Origin: JADLCB01 sp964398315
GTDB taxonomy: Bacteria; Planctomycetota; Phycisphaerae; Tepidisphaerales; Tepidisphaeraceae
Assembly: GCA_964398315.1 (NCBI GenBank)
Contig: CAYNMV010000001.1
Coordinates: forward strand, 175,553 to 239,552
DNA: 64,000 nucleotides
Reading direction: 5' to 3'
Below, one piece after another: positions 1-9,827 of the stretch. A program made the position numbers and the translations under genes. Every line of letters starts with the position of its first letter. Positions within the stretch are counted from its first letter, which is position 1. The notes below the pieces were generated by a model, which did not search any database, had not been told where the DNA came from, and saw only the letters and a list, made by a program, of their open reading frames with translations.

Positions 1-173
1 GGCGATGCCTTGGGGTGAGTTGCCATATTCGCGCCCGGCGTGTGGGTGGATCGGGGAGACCAACGGGGATGTCTTGCCGATGGGGTGGGCAATCGCTAGT
101 CTGCTCGGCGACCGTCACCGGGTCGGCGGTCGTCCATGAATGCCCCCTTTTTTATTAGCTGGAGAGACACGCG
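1..173. other. Upstream region of carB, no supported gene
   Basis: No complete gene is visible here. A frame open from the window edge ends in a TGA at 137-139 and could be the last 45 residues of a gene starting outside the window, but its translation (GWIGETNGDVLPMGWA and so on) matches no family I recognise. A pyrimidine-rich run at 143-152 and the ribosome-binding site GGAGAG at 161-166 lie before carB. carA is not visible upstream. Confidence 0.3.
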
Positions 174-3100
174 ATGCCGCGACGTGATGACCTGCGCAAA
201 GTTCTGATAATCGGATCCGGGCCTATCGTGATCGGGCAGGCGTGTGAGTTTGACTATTCCGGCACCCAGGCATGCAAGGCGCTGCGCGACCTGGGGTACG
301 AAATCGTGCTGGTCAACTCCAACCCGGCGACCATCATGACCGATCCGGGCATGGCCGACCGGACATACATCGAGCCGCTGACCGTTCCCTCCCTTGAGCG
401 CATCATCGCCGCCGAGCGCCCCGATGCCCTGCTGCCCAATCTCGGCGGGCAGACCGCGTTGAACCTCAGTTCGGAGCTGGCCCGGGCCGGCGTGCTGGAA
501 AAGTACGGCGTCCGCGTGATCGGAGTGGACCTGGAGGCCATCCAGCGCGGTGAAGACCGCCTTGAGTTCAAGCAGACGATGGCCCAACTGGGCATCGAGA
601 TGCCCCGCAGCCGCACCGCCACCAGCATCGAGGAAGCGGAAGCGATTGCCGGCGAACTGGGCTTTCCCGTAATCGTCCGCCCGGCGTACACGATGGGCGG
701 CACCGGCGGAGGGCTTTGCTACAACGTCGAGGAACTGCGCCTGGTCGCCGGCCGGGGCATCGCCGCCAGCCTGGTCGGGCAGGTGCTGATCGAGGAGTCG
801 GTTGAGGGCTGGGAGGAACTGGAACTGGAAATCGTCCGCGATGCCCGGAATCAGCGCATCACCGTCTGTTTCATCGAGAACGTCGATGCGATGGGGGTCC
901 ACACCGGCGATTCGTTCTGCGTGGCGCCGATGCTCACCATCGCCCCCGAACTGCAGAAGCGGCTGCAGGAGTACGCCTACAAGATTGTTGAGTCGATCGG
1001 CGTTATCGGGGGGACCAATGTGCAACTGGCGCATGACCCGAAGACCGGCCGCGTGGTCATCATCGAGATCAATCCGCGCACCAGCCGCTCCAGCGCATTG
1101 GCCAGCAAGGCCACCGGCTTCCCGATCGCGCGCGTCTCCGCGCAGCTCGCGGCGGGGCTGACGCTCGATGAGATTCCCTACTGGCGGGATGGGACTCTGG
1201 AGAAGTACACCCCCTGGGGCGACTACGTCGTGGTCAAGTTTGCGCGCTGGGCCTTTGAGAAATTCGAGAGCGCCGCCGACCGGCTGGGCACGCAGATGAA
1301 AGCCGTCGGCGAGGCGATGAGTATCGGCAAAACCTATAAGGAGGCATTCCAGAAGGCGATTCGCTCCCTGGAAATCGGCCGCTACGGGCTTGGGTTTGCC
1401 AGGGATTTCAACGAGCGCACGCTTGATGAACTGCTGAGCATGGTTGCCACACCCAGCAGCGAGCGGCAGTTCCAGATGTACGAGGCTCTGCGCAAGGGCG
1501 CATCGGTTGAGGATCTATCGCGCATTACCCACATCAAGGCCTGGTTCATCCAGCAGATGAAAGAGCTGGTCGAACTGGAGGAGCGCATCCTGGCGTATCG
1601 CGGCAAGGCACTGCCCGATGATCTGCTGGCCCAGGCCAAGAAGGATGGTTTTGCCGACCGCTATCTCGCCCAGTTGCTCGGCGTGGCGGAGGCCGACATC
1701 CGCCGCCAGCGAATCGCCGCGGGCATTGTGCAGGGATGGGAAGCGGTGCCGGTCAGTGGGGTGGAACAGGCGGCCTATTACTACAGCACCTACAACGCCG
1801 TCGATCGTGTGCCGGTCAGCGATCGGCCCAAGGTCATGGTGCTGGGCGGGGGGCCGAACCGAATCGGGCAGGGGATCGAATTTGACTACTGCTGCGTCCA
1901 TGCGGCCTTTGCCTTGCGCGATCTCGGGTATGAGACCATCATGGTCAACTGCAACCCCGAGACGGTCAGCACCGACTACGACACCTCCGACAAGCTCTAT
2001 TTCGAGCCACTGACGGTCGAGGATGTGCTGGCGATCTATGAGAAGGAAAAACCGCTGGGCGTGATCGTGCAGTTTGGCGGGCAGACACCGCTGAACATCG
2101 CGCGGCAACTGGCCGAGGCAGGTGTGAAAATCCTGGGCACCTCGGTGGATACGATCGACCTGGCCGAAGACCGCGACCTGTTCCGCGGCATGATGGAGAA
2201 GCTGGGGATTCCCATGCCGCCATCGGGCATGGCCGGCACGGCAGCCGAGGCGGTCGAGGTGGCGGGGCGGATCGGCTATCCGCTGATTGTGCGCCCATCG
2301 TTCGTGCTGGGTGGGCGCGGGATGGAGGTTGTGCATGATGAGCCATCATTGCGCAAGTACCTGGCCGCCGCCGTGAAGGTCACGCCGGAACGACCGGTCT
2401 ACATTGACAAGTTTCTGCAAGATGCCCTGGAGTGCGAGGCCGATGCCCTCAGCGATGGGACCGACACGTTCGTGCCCGAGATCATGGAGCACATCGAGAT
2501 GGCCGGCATCCATTCCGGTGACTCGGCGTGTGTGATCCCGCCGATCAGTATCCCCCTGACCCAGCGTGACACCATCCTGCGCTACACCGATCGCATCGCC
2601 CGCGAGCTTGGGGCTGTGGGGCTGATGAATGTGCAGTACGCGATTGTGAAGGATGTTGTCTACTGCATCGAAGCCAATCCTCGCGCCAGTCGTACCGTGC
2701 CGCTGGTTTCCAAGGTGTGCAACGTGCAGATGGCCGGCCTGGCGACGCGCCTGATGATGGGGCAAAAGATGGCTGATCTGGGGCTGCGGCGGCGGGTGCT
2801 GCCTCACTTTGGCGTCAAGGAAGCGGTGTTGCCGTTCAACATGTTCCCGGAGGTCGATCCGGTCCTCGGGCCGGAGATGCGCTCCACTGGCGAGGTGCTG
2901 GGCATGGCCGACTCCTTCGGCCTGGCGTTTTTCAAGGCTGAGGATGCCGCCAAGATGACCCTGCCGACCGATGGGACGGTGCTGATCAGCGTCACAGAGC
3001 GCGATCGCCCGGCCGTGCTGACCATCGCCCAGCGGTTTGCCGAACTGGGCTTCCGTATCCTGGCCACGCTGGGTACCCACCAGTTCCTCACTAGCGAAGG

Positions 3101-3374
3101 TGTGCCTTCCGAGCGGATCAACAAGCTGCACGAGGGCCGGCCGCACATCGCCGATGCCATCACCAACGGCGAGATCCAGCTGGTGATCAATACGCCGGCC
3201 GGCAAGACCAGCCAGCGGGATGATTCATACCTGCGGAAAGCGGCGATCAAGCACAACGTGCCTTACATCACCACGCTCAGCGCAGCCCGTGCGGCAGCCG
3301 AAGGCATCGCCGCTACCCGGGCCCCGGCCGGCCCGGTTAAATGCCTGCAGGCGTATCACGCAGACCTTGGCTAG
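174..3374 (+). CDS. carB: Carbamoyl-phosphate synthase large subunit
   Basis: This subunit makes carbamoyl phosphate from bicarbonate, ammonia released by the small (glutaminase) subunit, and two ATP, feeding pyrimidine and arginine synthesis in the cytoplasm. The 1066 residues match the usual length of about 1070. Two homologous ATP-grasp halves are visible: the first opens with KVLIIGSGPIVIGQACEFDY near residue 8, the second with KVMVLGGGPNRIGQGIEFDY near residue 553. Each half carries a glycine-rich ATP loop (GGTGGG near 181, GGRGME near 720) and an EINPR or EANPR metal-binding segment. The C-terminal 130 residues form the MGS-like allosteric domain. The ATG at 174 has GGAGAG seven bases upstream. 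No carA lies next to it, so the subunits are either encoded apart or carA lies beyond the left edge. Confidence 0.97.
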   Translation: MPRRDDLRKVLIIGSGPIVIGQACEFDYSGTQACKALRDLGYEIVLVNSNPATIMTDPGMADRTYIEPLTVPSLERIIAAERPDALLPNLGGQTALNLSSELARAGVLEKYGVRVIGVDLEAIQRGEDRLEFKQTMAQLGIEMPRSRTATSIEEAEAIAGELGFPVIVRPAYTMGGTGGGLCYNVEELRLVAGRGIAASLVGQVLIEESVEGWEELELEIVRDARNQRITVCFIENVDAMGVHTGDSFCVAPMLTIAPELQKRLQEYAYKIVESIGVIGGTNVQLAHDPKTGRVVIIEINPRTSRSSALASKATGFPIARVSAQLAAGLTLDEIPYWRDGTLEKYTPWGDYVVVKFARWAFEKFESAADRLGTQMKAVGEAMSIGKTYKEAFQKAIRSLEIGRYGLGFARDFNERTLDELLSMVATPSSERQFQMYEALRKGASVEDLSRITHIKAWFIQQMKELVELEERILAYRGKALPDDLLAQAKKDGFADRYLAQLLGVAEADIRRQRIAAGIVQGWEAVPVSGVEQAAYYYSTYNAVDRVPVSDRPKVMVLGGGPNRIGQGIEFDYCCVHAAFALRDLGYETIMVNCNPETVSTDYDTSDKLYFEPLTVEDVLAIYEKEKPLGVIVQFGGQTPLNIARQLAEAGVKILGTSVDTIDLAEDRDLFRGMMEKLGIPMPPSGMAGTAAEAVEVAGRIGYPLIVRPSFVLGGRGMEVVHDEPSLRKYLAAAVKVTPERPVYIDKFLQDALECEADALSDGTDTFVPEIMEHIEMAGIHSGDSACVIPPISIPLTQRDTILRYTDRIARELGAVGLMNVQYAIVKDVVYCIEANPRASRTVPLVSKVCNVQMAGLATRLMMGQKMADLGLRRRVLPHFGVKEAVLPFNMFPEVDPVLGPEMRSTGEVLGMADSFGLAFFKAEDAAKMTLPTDGTVLISVTERDRPAVLTIAQRFAELGFRILATLGTHQFLTSEGVPSERINKLHEGRPHIADAITNGEIQLVINTPAGKTSQRDDSYLRKAAIKHNVPYITTLSAARAAAEGIAATRAPAGPVKCLQAYHADLG

Positions 3375-3798
3375 CGCGGCTCCAGTCAGTCGCCAGCCTT
3401 GGAAGGCGGCAGGCAGCAGGAATCTGCCATTCGCTTGCTTTTGCGAGGATCAGGAGGCCGACAGTAATTTGAAGGCACAGGCGCGGGAGTGATTGAAACG
3501 TCGCACCCGGGAGGTGGCATGGGCCCGCCCACTGTCCTCGCATTTCGGCCTTTCCGGTGCAAAATTGCCCGTTATACGTCTCTAATTGAGCATGGGGCCT
3601 GATTTCGGGCACCCGGGGTAGTGATGGCGGGGCTTTTTTCTGCCGCCGGCACCTGCCCGTCAAGAAACGGAGCGGCGATAAATTTTCCATCTGGAGAGGT
3701 GAAAGTGCCGCGATCGCTTTGCGTCTGCCGGTTACGTCCTTACAATCCGCCGCTCCTGACCTACAGGCATGCTGCCTTAACCCCCGGAGCGGCTACGA
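3375..3798. other. Intergenic region carB to DUF47 gene
   Basis: This 424-base stretch shows no convincing gene. The short open frames inside it have low-complexity translations with no family features. A T-run at 3633-3638 follows a GC-rich segment (about 3604-3632) but I cannot draw a clean stem for it, so I do not call a terminator. The promoter of the phosphate pair presumably lies here; no clear -35/-10 pair was found. Confidence 0.4.
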
Positions 3799-4422
3799 AT
3801 GTTCAATTTCCTGCCGAAGGACACCGTTTTCTTCGATTTATTTGAGGGGTTGGCCTCTCATGTGGTTTCCGTGAGCAACCACCTGCGCGAGGCGGCCCAG
3901 AAATTCCCTGATATCGAACACGCCGTGCAGCGCATCCGTAAGGAAGAGGGTGAAGCCGATGAAATGGCCCACCGCGCCCTGGATCGCCTGGACCGCACCT
4001 TCATCACCCCCTTTGACCGTGAGGACATCCACACCCTGGTGGGTGAGCTGGATGATATTGTCGATGTCGTCGATGCCATCGCCAAGCGGTTCCACCTGTA
4101 TCACATCACCGCCATTGAGCCGTCGTTCGTGAAACAGACGGATGTGCTGGTGCGGGCGGCGGTGGCGCTGCGCGAAGCGGTGCATCGTTTACGCAAGAGC
4201 CGCAAGCTGTCGGAATTGAGCGACAAGCTGATCGAAGTCCACCATCTGGAAAACGAGGGCGACGACAACAACCACGCCGCCGTTTCACGGCTCTATGATG
4301 GCACGCACGATCCGCTGCACGTGATGAAGTGGAAGGAGTTTTACGACCTGATCGAGTCGGCCATCGACGGCTGTGAAGATGTGTGTAATACACTGGAGCG
4401 CATCGTGCTGAAAAACGGATGA
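3799..4422 (+). CDS. DUF47 family PhoU-like phosphate transport regulator
   Basis: This 207-residue cytoplasmic protein belongs to the DUF47 (PhoU_div) family, helical proteins that accompany PiT-type phosphate transporters and probably modulate them. The family pattern is seen in the opening MFNFLPKDTVFFDLFEGLA, the acidic segment with RIRKEEGEADEMAHRALDRL near residue 48, the conserved TPFDREDIHTLVGELDDIVD near residue 72, and the C-terminal KWKEFYDLIESAIDGCEDV. Length fits the family (about 205-215). The start has GGAG nine bases upstream. The PiT transporter follows 179 bases downstream on the same strand, the usual pairing, and the two probably act together in phosphate uptake. Confidence 0.9.
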   Translation: MFNFLPKDTVFFDLFEGLASHVVSVSNHLREAAQKFPDIEHAVQRIRKEEGEADEMAHRALDRLDRTFITPFDREDIHTLVGELDDIVDVVDAIAKRFHLYHITAIEPSFVKQTDVLVRAAVALREAVHRLRKSRKLSELSDKLIEVHHLENEGDDNNHAAVSRLYDGTHDPLHVMKWKEFYDLIESAIDGCEDVCNTLERIVLKNG

Positions 4423-4601
4423 TGGCTCCAGGTAAAGCATCAACAGCAGACCAGGCGGAGGCGATGACCCATGGCCGGCAGCACAGCGAGCGCGATGGTC
4501 ACCTGTTGCTGCTCCGTTTTTTCCGACATTTTGCGCCTTTGGGCTTTCGATTAACTGCAGACCGAGCGACAACCGCGCCCCAATCCGATTGATACGCCCT
4601 C

Positions 4602-5678
4602 ATGCTTACCCTCGTCCTCATCATCATCGGCATCGCGCTGTTGTTCGACTATTTCAACGGCTTCAACGATGCGGCTAATTCCATCGCTACCATCGTTACG
4701 ACGCGCGTGCTGACGCCTGGACAGGCCGTTGTCTGGGCGGCGTTCTGGAATTTCATGGCGGCGTTCCTGTTCGGCACCGCCGTGGCGGGCACGATCAGCA
4801 AGGACCTGGTTAACATCGCCGCGCTGGGCTCGCAGCAGGAGCAACTGTATGTGGTGCTGTGCGGGTTGCTGGGGGCGACGGTCTGGACGGCGGCGTGCAG
4901 TCTCATCGGGCTGCCGATCAGCGTCTCGCATGCCCTGATCAGCGGCTACGCCGGGGCGGCCATTGCCCGCGCCGGAGTGGATGGGCTGATGCTGCCGGGC
5001 AAGTGGCCGGAGATCATAGCCTTTTTGTTCCTCTCACCATTGATCGGCATGGTGCTGGGTGGAGCGATGATGATCGCCACCGCCTGGGTTTTCCGCCGGT
5101 CCACGCCCTCACGCGTGGATGCCGGCTTTCGCCGCATGCAATTGCTGTCAGCGGCGGCGTTCAGCGTCTCGCACGGCGCCAACGACGCCCAGAAGACGAT
5201 GGGCATCATCGTTGTCGCCCTGACTGCAGGCGGCTGGGGCCACCTGGCCGAGGCCGGCTGGACACCGCCCTGGTTCAACTGGCTGGGCATGCACCACGGT
5301 GTCTCATGGTGGATCATCATCCTGTGCCACGCCGTGATCGCCCTGGGCACGGTCATGGGGGGGTGGAAGGTCGTCCGTACGATGGGTGCCAAGATCACCC
5401 GGTTGCAGCCGGTTGGCGGTTTCTGCGCAGAGACGGGCGGCGCTGCTACCGTCATCGGCGCCAGCCTGCTGGGCATTCCGGTCTCCACGACCCATGTCAT
5501 CACCGGCTCGATCCTGGGCGTGGGCACCACGCGCGGCTGGCGCCATGTCAACTGGTCCAGCGGCAAGAAGATCATGCTCGCCTGGATCTTTACCCTTCCC
5601 TGTACCGCCTTCATGGCTGCCGTCATCTACCTGGTGGTCCACGGCATTATCGATGTGATCCACGGCACCGGGGGGTGA
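4602..5678 (+). CDS. PiT family inorganic phosphate transporter
   Basis: This is a low-affinity, ion-coupled phosphate permease of the inner membrane. The 358 residues contain about ten hydrophobic segments and the duplicated PiT signature: FNGFNDAANSIATIV near residue 14 and SHGANDAQKTMGIIVVAL near residue 190. The second GIPVSTTHVITGSILGVG block, also typical of the family, lies near residue 290. No strong ribosome-binding site precedes the ATG at 4602, but the N-terminus fits the family well. The neighbouring DUF47 gene upstream is its usual partner. Counter-ion (proton or sodium) cannot be read from the sequence. Confidence 0.93.
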   Translation: MLTLVLIIIGIALLFDYFNGFNDAANSIATIVTTRVLTPGQAVVWAAFWNFMAAFLFGTAVAGTISKDLVNIAALGSQQEQLYVVLCGLLGATVWTAACSLIGLPISVSHALISGYAGAAIARAGVDGLMLPGKWPEIIAFLFLSPLIGMVLGGAMMIATAWVFRRSTPSRVDAGFRRMQLLSAAAFSVSHGANDAQKTMGIIVVALTAGGWGHLAEAGWTPPWFNWLGMHHGVSWWIIILCHAVIALGTVMGGWKVVRTMGAKITRLQPVGGFCAETGGAATVIGASLLGIPVSTTHVITGSILGVGTTRGWRHVNWSSGKKIMLAWIFTLPCTAFMAAVIYLVVHGIIDVIHGTGG

Positions 5679-5832
5679 AGACGGGTTGGGAGGCGCAGGA
5701 TGGGTGATCGGTGGATCGGGTGATCGGGAAGCACCGGTGTTTCGCCCGGTATCTTGCGTTCACGCGATGACACTGTCATCCGTTCCCCCCGTGCTGTATC
5801 GTCTTTCGGCTGGAGCAACGCCGCCGGCTCGT

Positions 5833-5838
5833 TACAAT
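5833..5838 (+). promoter_or_regulatory. Possible -10 element of glyA
   Basis: TACAAT lies 31 bases before the glyA start, followed by the ribosome-binding site GGAGAG at 5855-5860. No acceptable -35 hexamer sits 16-19 bases upstream, so this rests on the -10 match and position alone. Confidence 0.35.
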
Positions 5839-5869
5839 ATGCCGCTTTTCCAATGGAGAGTTTCCTACG

Positions 5870-7111
5870 ATGGCCCTCATTGATATTGACCCCCGGATTG
5901 CCGAGCTGATTCAGCAGGAAAAGCAGCGCCAGGAATCGACCCTGGAGTTGATCGCCTCGGAAAACCACGTCAGCACGGCGGTGATGGAAGCGGCTGGGAG
6001 CTGCCTGACCAACAAATACGCCGAGGGCTATCCCAGCGCCCGCTATTACGGCGGTTGCGAGTTGTACGACCAGATCGAGAACCTGGCCATCGACCGCGCC
6101 AAGCAGCTTTTCGGTTGCCAGTTTGCCAATGTCCAGCCTCACTCAGGCGCCAACGCCAACCTGGCGGCATTCATGGCCATGATGCAGCCCGGCGACCGCT
6201 ACATCAGCCTCGTGCTGGCGGCGGGGGGGCACCTGAGCCACGGGATGAAGCTCAACACCTCGGCGATTTTCTGGCAGCCCGACCATTACGAGCTTGACCC
6301 GGACACCGAAACGATCGACTTCGACTCCGTCCGCCGCAAGGCTTTGGAAGTCAAGCCGAAGATGATCCTGTGCGGCTACAGCGCCTATCCCCGCACGATC
6401 GACTTCAAACGCTTCCGCGAGATCGCCGATGAGGTGGGGGCGCTGCTGCTGGCGGATATTGCTCACATCGCCGGGCTGGTTGCCGGCGGGGCACATCCAT
6501 CGCCGTTCCCCTACGCCCATGTCGTGACCACCACGACCCACAAGACCCTCCGCGGTCCGCGCGGGGGGCTGATCATGACCAACGATGAAGCGCTGGCCAA
6601 GGCGATCAACCGCAGCGTCTTCCCCGGCAGCCAGGGCGGGCCACTGATGCACATCATCGGGGCCAAGGCGGTTGCCTTCGGCGAAGCGCTGAAGCCGGAG
6701 TTCAAGACCTATGCCCAGCAGATCGTCAAAAACGCCAAGGCGCTGGCCGATGCCCTGATGAAAAAGGGCTATCGCCTGCAGTCCGGCGGCACCGACAATC
6801 ACCTGATGCTCGTCGATTTGCGGGCACGCAACGCCGATTTCACCGGCGCAGAGGCAGAAAAGGCCCTTGAGAAGGCAGGGATCATCTGCAACAAGAATGC
6901 CATCCTCAACGACCCGCGGCCGCCGAAGCTGACCAGCGGTGTGCGCCTGGGCACCCCCGCGGTGACAACCCGCGGGCTGAAGGAGCAGGATCTGGTGGTT
7001 GTCGCCGATTTCATCGATCGGGCGATGAGCGCCAAGGATGATGACGCCGCACTGAGGCAGATTCGCGGCGAAGTAGCCGACTTCTGCAAGCAGTTCCCGA
7101 TGCCGCACTGA
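5870..7111 (+). CDS. glyA: Serine hydroxymethyltransferase
   Basis: GlyA interconverts serine and glycine while charging tetrahydrofolate with a one-carbon unit, using pyridoxal phosphate in the cytoplasm. The 413 residues match the family. Visible hallmarks are the N-terminal ELIASENHVS, the substrate-binding NKYAEGYPSARYYGG near residue 45, the PHSGANANLAAFMA segment, the HIAGLVAGG loop, and the PLP lysine K225 in VTTTTHKTLRGPRGG. The ATG at 5870 has GGAGAG nine bases upstream. It stands as its own unit, followed 35 bases later by a LuxR-type regulator on the same strand, with which it could share a transcript. Confidence 0.97.
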   Translation: MALIDIDPRIAELIQQEKQRQESTLELIASENHVSTAVMEAAGSCLTNKYAEGYPSARYYGGCELYDQIENLAIDRAKQLFGCQFANVQPHSGANANLAAFMAMMQPGDRYISLVLAAGGHLSHGMKLNTSAIFWQPDHYELDPDTETIDFDSVRRKALEVKPKMILCGYSAYPRTIDFKRFREIADEVGALLLADIAHIAGLVAGGAHPSPFPYAHVVTTTTHKTLRGPRGGLIMTNDEALAKAINRSVFPGSQGGPLMHIIGAKAVAFGEALKPEFKTYAQQIVKNAKALADALMKKGYRLQSGGTDNHLMLVDLRARNADFTGAEAEKALEKAGIICNKNAILNDPRPPKLTSGVRLGTPAVTTRGLKEQDLVVVADFIDRAMSAKDDDAALRQIRGEVADFCKQFPMPH

Positions 7112-7146
7112 GCCGCGAGGCGGCTGGGCGCAGGCTGGGGTGAGGT

Positions 7147-7938
7147 ATGAAAAGCCAGCGAGTCCGGCTCAGCGACGTTCGCAGGATATTCCGCCTGCTG
7201 GGGCGGGTGCGCGAGCTGCGCTGGAGCAGCACCCAGGGTCAATACCTGGTGGACGGGCTGGTGAAGTTGCTGGACGCTGATCGCGGGTTTGGCGGGTCAT
7301 TCAGCGACTTCGCCGACGGGCACGTGCCGACCTATCGCCGCATCATCCTCGGCTCGACGCTCGATCCGGCTCTGGCCAGCTACTTCGAGATGATGGGCCG
7401 CGAAATCACCCCCGCTGATGATCCGATGGTCGCGTTTGGCTGCCTCTCACGGCGTGCCATCGATGCCATCACCCACCACGCGCTGCCGCCGTATTACCGC
7501 AGCCGGCGATTCGACACCTTTGAGCAGATCGTGCAGCAGTACCGCATGGCGGACAACCTGAGCGTCTGGTTCCGCCACAGCGCCCGCCCCAGTGACATCA
7601 GCGGCTTCGCACTGCACCGCCTGGGTAATGCCCGGCCTTTTTCAGCCCGCGAACGGCGGGTGGCGATGCTGTTCACAGAGGAATACGGTCGCCTGTACGA
7701 AGCCGGGCTGCTATCGCCGCCCAGTGTATTCGAGCAACTGACCGGCCGGCAGCGGCAGATCCTCGATGCCGTCTTCGCCGGCCGTGCGCCCAAGCAGATC
7801 GCGACCGAACTGGGGCTGTCGATCCATACGATCCGTGATCATCTCAAGGTCATATACGACAAACTCGGTGTCGAAGGCACCCCCGGCCTGCTGCGACTGG
7901 TGATGGACGGCCAGGGGGCCGACCCACCTCACGCATAG
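7147..7938 (+). CDS. LuxR-type helix-turn-helix transcriptional regulator
   Basis: This 263-residue protein has a clear C-terminal LuxR/FixJ DNA-binding domain at about residues 195-255: LTGRQRQILDAVFAGRAPKQ followed by the recognition helix region LGLSIHTIRDHLKVIYDKL. The N-terminal 190 residues show no receiver aspartate pattern, no autoinducer-binding signature and no membrane segment, so the sensing mode is unknown. The segment with FSARERRVAMLFTEEYGRLYE just before the HTH is seen in other planctomycete and proteobacterial stand-alone LuxR proteins. It lies 35 bases after glyA and converges with the next gene. The target genes cannot be inferred. Confidence 0.85.
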   Translation: MKSQRVRLSDVRRIFRLLGRVRELRWSSTQGQYLVDGLVKLLDADRGFGGSFSDFADGHVPTYRRIILGSTLDPALASYFEMMGREITPADDPMVAFGCLSRRAIDAITHHALPPYYRSRRFDTFEQIVQQYRMADNLSVWFRHSARPSDISGFALHRLGNARPFSARERRVAMLFTEEYGRLYEAGLLSPPSVFEQLTGRQRQILDAVFAGRAPKQIATELGLSIHTIRDHLKVIYDKLGVEGTPGLLRLVMDGQGADPPHA

Positions 7939-8003
7939 GGCGCACGACATCATCCGCGCACGGCCGCGCCTGGTGTCAGGGATGATGCCTGGGAGCCTTT
8001 CGG

Positions 8004-9827
8004 CTACCGCATGCCCAGGCCGAAATGATGATCATCGGCATCGTCGCCGGCGGTGAGCGTGACCCAGTAGCCCCAGGTGGTGGGCTGGGTGACAAAGACG
8101 GCCGGGCCAATGACGGGGCGCACGCGGTAGAGGCCGGGCGTCAAGCCGGTGAAGACATAGTCTCCATTGGCATCGGTCACGGTCCACTTCTCGTGCGGCT
8201 CAAAGATGCCGTTATTGTTGGCGTCGAGGAAGACATAGCGATTGGCAATGCCTTTTTCGCCGGGATCGCGCTTGCCATTGTTGTTGGCGTCGAAGAAGAC
8301 ATTGCCCCGAATGGTGGCGGTGGCGGTGCGCACGCCGAAATCGACCGTTGCCAGCGGCGCGATGGCGCCAACGCGGACGACCTGCTGGTGATTGGCCGGC
8401 ACGGTACCTGCCAGCGGCTGGAAGCCGACGTGGTGCCGCACGCGATAGTTGCCAACCGGCAATGACTTGAAGAGATAGCGCCCCTGGGCGTTGGTGGCGA
8501 GCACCGGCTCGTTGGCGTCGCGCACCGCGTTGTTGTTGAAATCCAGATAGACGAAGCGTCCGGCCAGCCCCTGCTCACCGGGGTCGAAGACACCATTGCC
8601 GTTGGCATCGTTGAACACGTACCCGCTCAGGTTCGCGAAGGCCGGCTGTGGCGGGGGCGGCTGCACGGGTGTCACCTGGGCCGGGCCAACCAGTGTCTGG
8701 ATCGCGGCCAGGAATTTCCGGGCGATTTTGCGCTCTCCGGCGGCGTTGGGATGCGTGGTGTCGTAGGTGTCGGTGCCGGGATCGAACCCCTCGTACTGGT
8801 TGACCACGATCACCGGCGATTGGGCCGTGCTTTTCTGTGCGGCCAGGCCGGGAATCATCGCCCGGTAGGCATCCATCTCGGCGACGTAGCCCTGGCTGAT
8901 GTTCTTCACCGGCTGGGCCAGCGCGATCTTGATATTGGGCAGGTAGCCGCGCAGGTCGTCGATGAAGCGGCCGAGATGGGCGATAAGCTGTTCGGGGGTC
9001 TCATCGTTGCGGATGTCGTTGTGCCCGATGTGGATCAGGGCCACATGCGGGTTCAGCGCGGCCCACTGCGGCATCGAATCATGCAGCTCATCCAGATGTG
9101 CTCCCCAGCGCGACTGGTGATCCTGGTCGAACCAGGGGTACAGCGGGTCGTCATTGGTGCCGACCCAGCGCACATGGTTGCCGCTGCGCAGGCCGACAAA
9201 ATCAACATTGTACCCCGCGCTGACCAGCTTCTTTTGCAGCCAGAAGCGGTAACTGGCCTGGGTGGTTTCTCCCTCGGTGATGCTGTCACCCAGCGCGATG
9301 ATGCGCAGCGCTTCGCCGGTGTGCTGTTGGCGGTAGAGGGCAGAGGCGGGCACAACATGACGAGTCTGGGTGGGCGTGGTCCACTCCAGGCGGGCGCGGG
9401 CGTTGCCGGTGCCTTCGCGGTACTCGACCTTGATGCCCACTTTCTTGCCGGCGGTCAGGTGAATGCCGCCCGTGTAGGTGCCGCTGCCGCTGTGCCAGGC
9501 GTCGATCAGCAACTGGCCATCCACCCACAGACGCCCGCCATCATCCACAGTCAAGTGGAAGGTGTGATGACCCGTGGCGGCGGACTCGATCAGCCCCTGC
9601 CAGCGAACGCTGAAATGGTCTGCGCCCATGCCCGCGGTGGGGGCGCCGCCTTGCCAGTCGAAGTCAATCGCCTCGGTGCGCTGCATCACCGGCTGGGTGA
9701 AGTCATCGTTGTCAAAATATTGTGCATCCAGTCCCGTGCCGGTCAGCAGTTGGCGGGATTCGAGTGTTTCCAGGTGCGCTGCGGGAACGAAACCAGAGGG
9801 TCGGCGGATCGGATGATTCGTCGGCAC
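8004..9827 (-). CDS. Exported PA14 / GDSL-lipase / SdrD B-like repeat protein
   Basis: This 607-residue exported protein probably acts on extracellular acylated carbohydrate. Residues 20-30 carry the planctomycete extracellular motif LETLESRQLLTG. A PA14 carbohydrate-binding domain covers about 32-165 (the DDGGRLWVDGQLLIDAW core is clear). An SGNH/GDSL hydrolase follows: block I ALGDSITEGE near 178, block III HIGHNDI near 268, and the Asp-His block DTTHPNAAGERK near 358. The C-terminus holds two SdrD B-like calcium-binding repeats (about 400-490 and 505-590), each beginning with a VFxDANxNGxxDPGE pattern. The GTG start at 9827 is preceded by AAGGAG and leaves about 20 residues before the motif, as in the other two proteins of this type here. 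The substrate is not known. Confidence 0.88.
   Translation of the reverse strand: MPTNHPIRRPSGFVPAAHLETLESRQLLTGTGLDAQYFDNDDFTQPVMQRTEAIDFDWQGGAPTAGMGADHFSVRWQGLIESAATGHHTFHLTVDDGGRLWVDGQLLIDAWHSGSGTYTGGIHLTAGKKVGIKVEYREGTGNARARLEWTTPTQTRHVVPASALYRQQHTGEALRIIALGDSITEGETTQASYRFWLQKKLVSAGYNVDFVGLRSGNHVRWVGTNDDPLYPWFDQDHQSRWGAHLDELHDSMPQWAALNPHVALIHIGHNDIRNDETPEQLIAHLGRFIDDLRGYLPNIKIALAQPVKNISQGYVAEMDAYRAMIPGLAAQKSTAQSPVIVVNQYEGFDPGTDTYDTTHPNAAGERKIARKFLAAIQTLVGPAQVTPVQPPPPQPAFANLSGYVFNDANGNGVFDPGEQGLAGRFVYLDFNNNAVRDANEPVLATNAQGRYLFKSLPVGNYRVRHHVGFQPLAGTVPANHQQVVRVGAIAPLATVDFGVRTATATIRGNVFFDANNNGKRDPGEKGIANRYVFLDANNNGIFEPHEKWTVTDANGDYVFTGLTPGLYRVRPVIGPAVFVTQPTTWGYWVTLTAGDDADDHHFGLGMR

Noticed and set aside
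96..1034. 312-codon minus-strand frame opposite carB
   Set aside because: Shadow of carB; the real gene has both ATP-grasp halves intact.
3604..3640. T-run after GC-rich sequence as terminator of carB
   Set aside because: I could not pair a convincing stem immediately before the T-run, and the site lies 230 bases after the stop codon.
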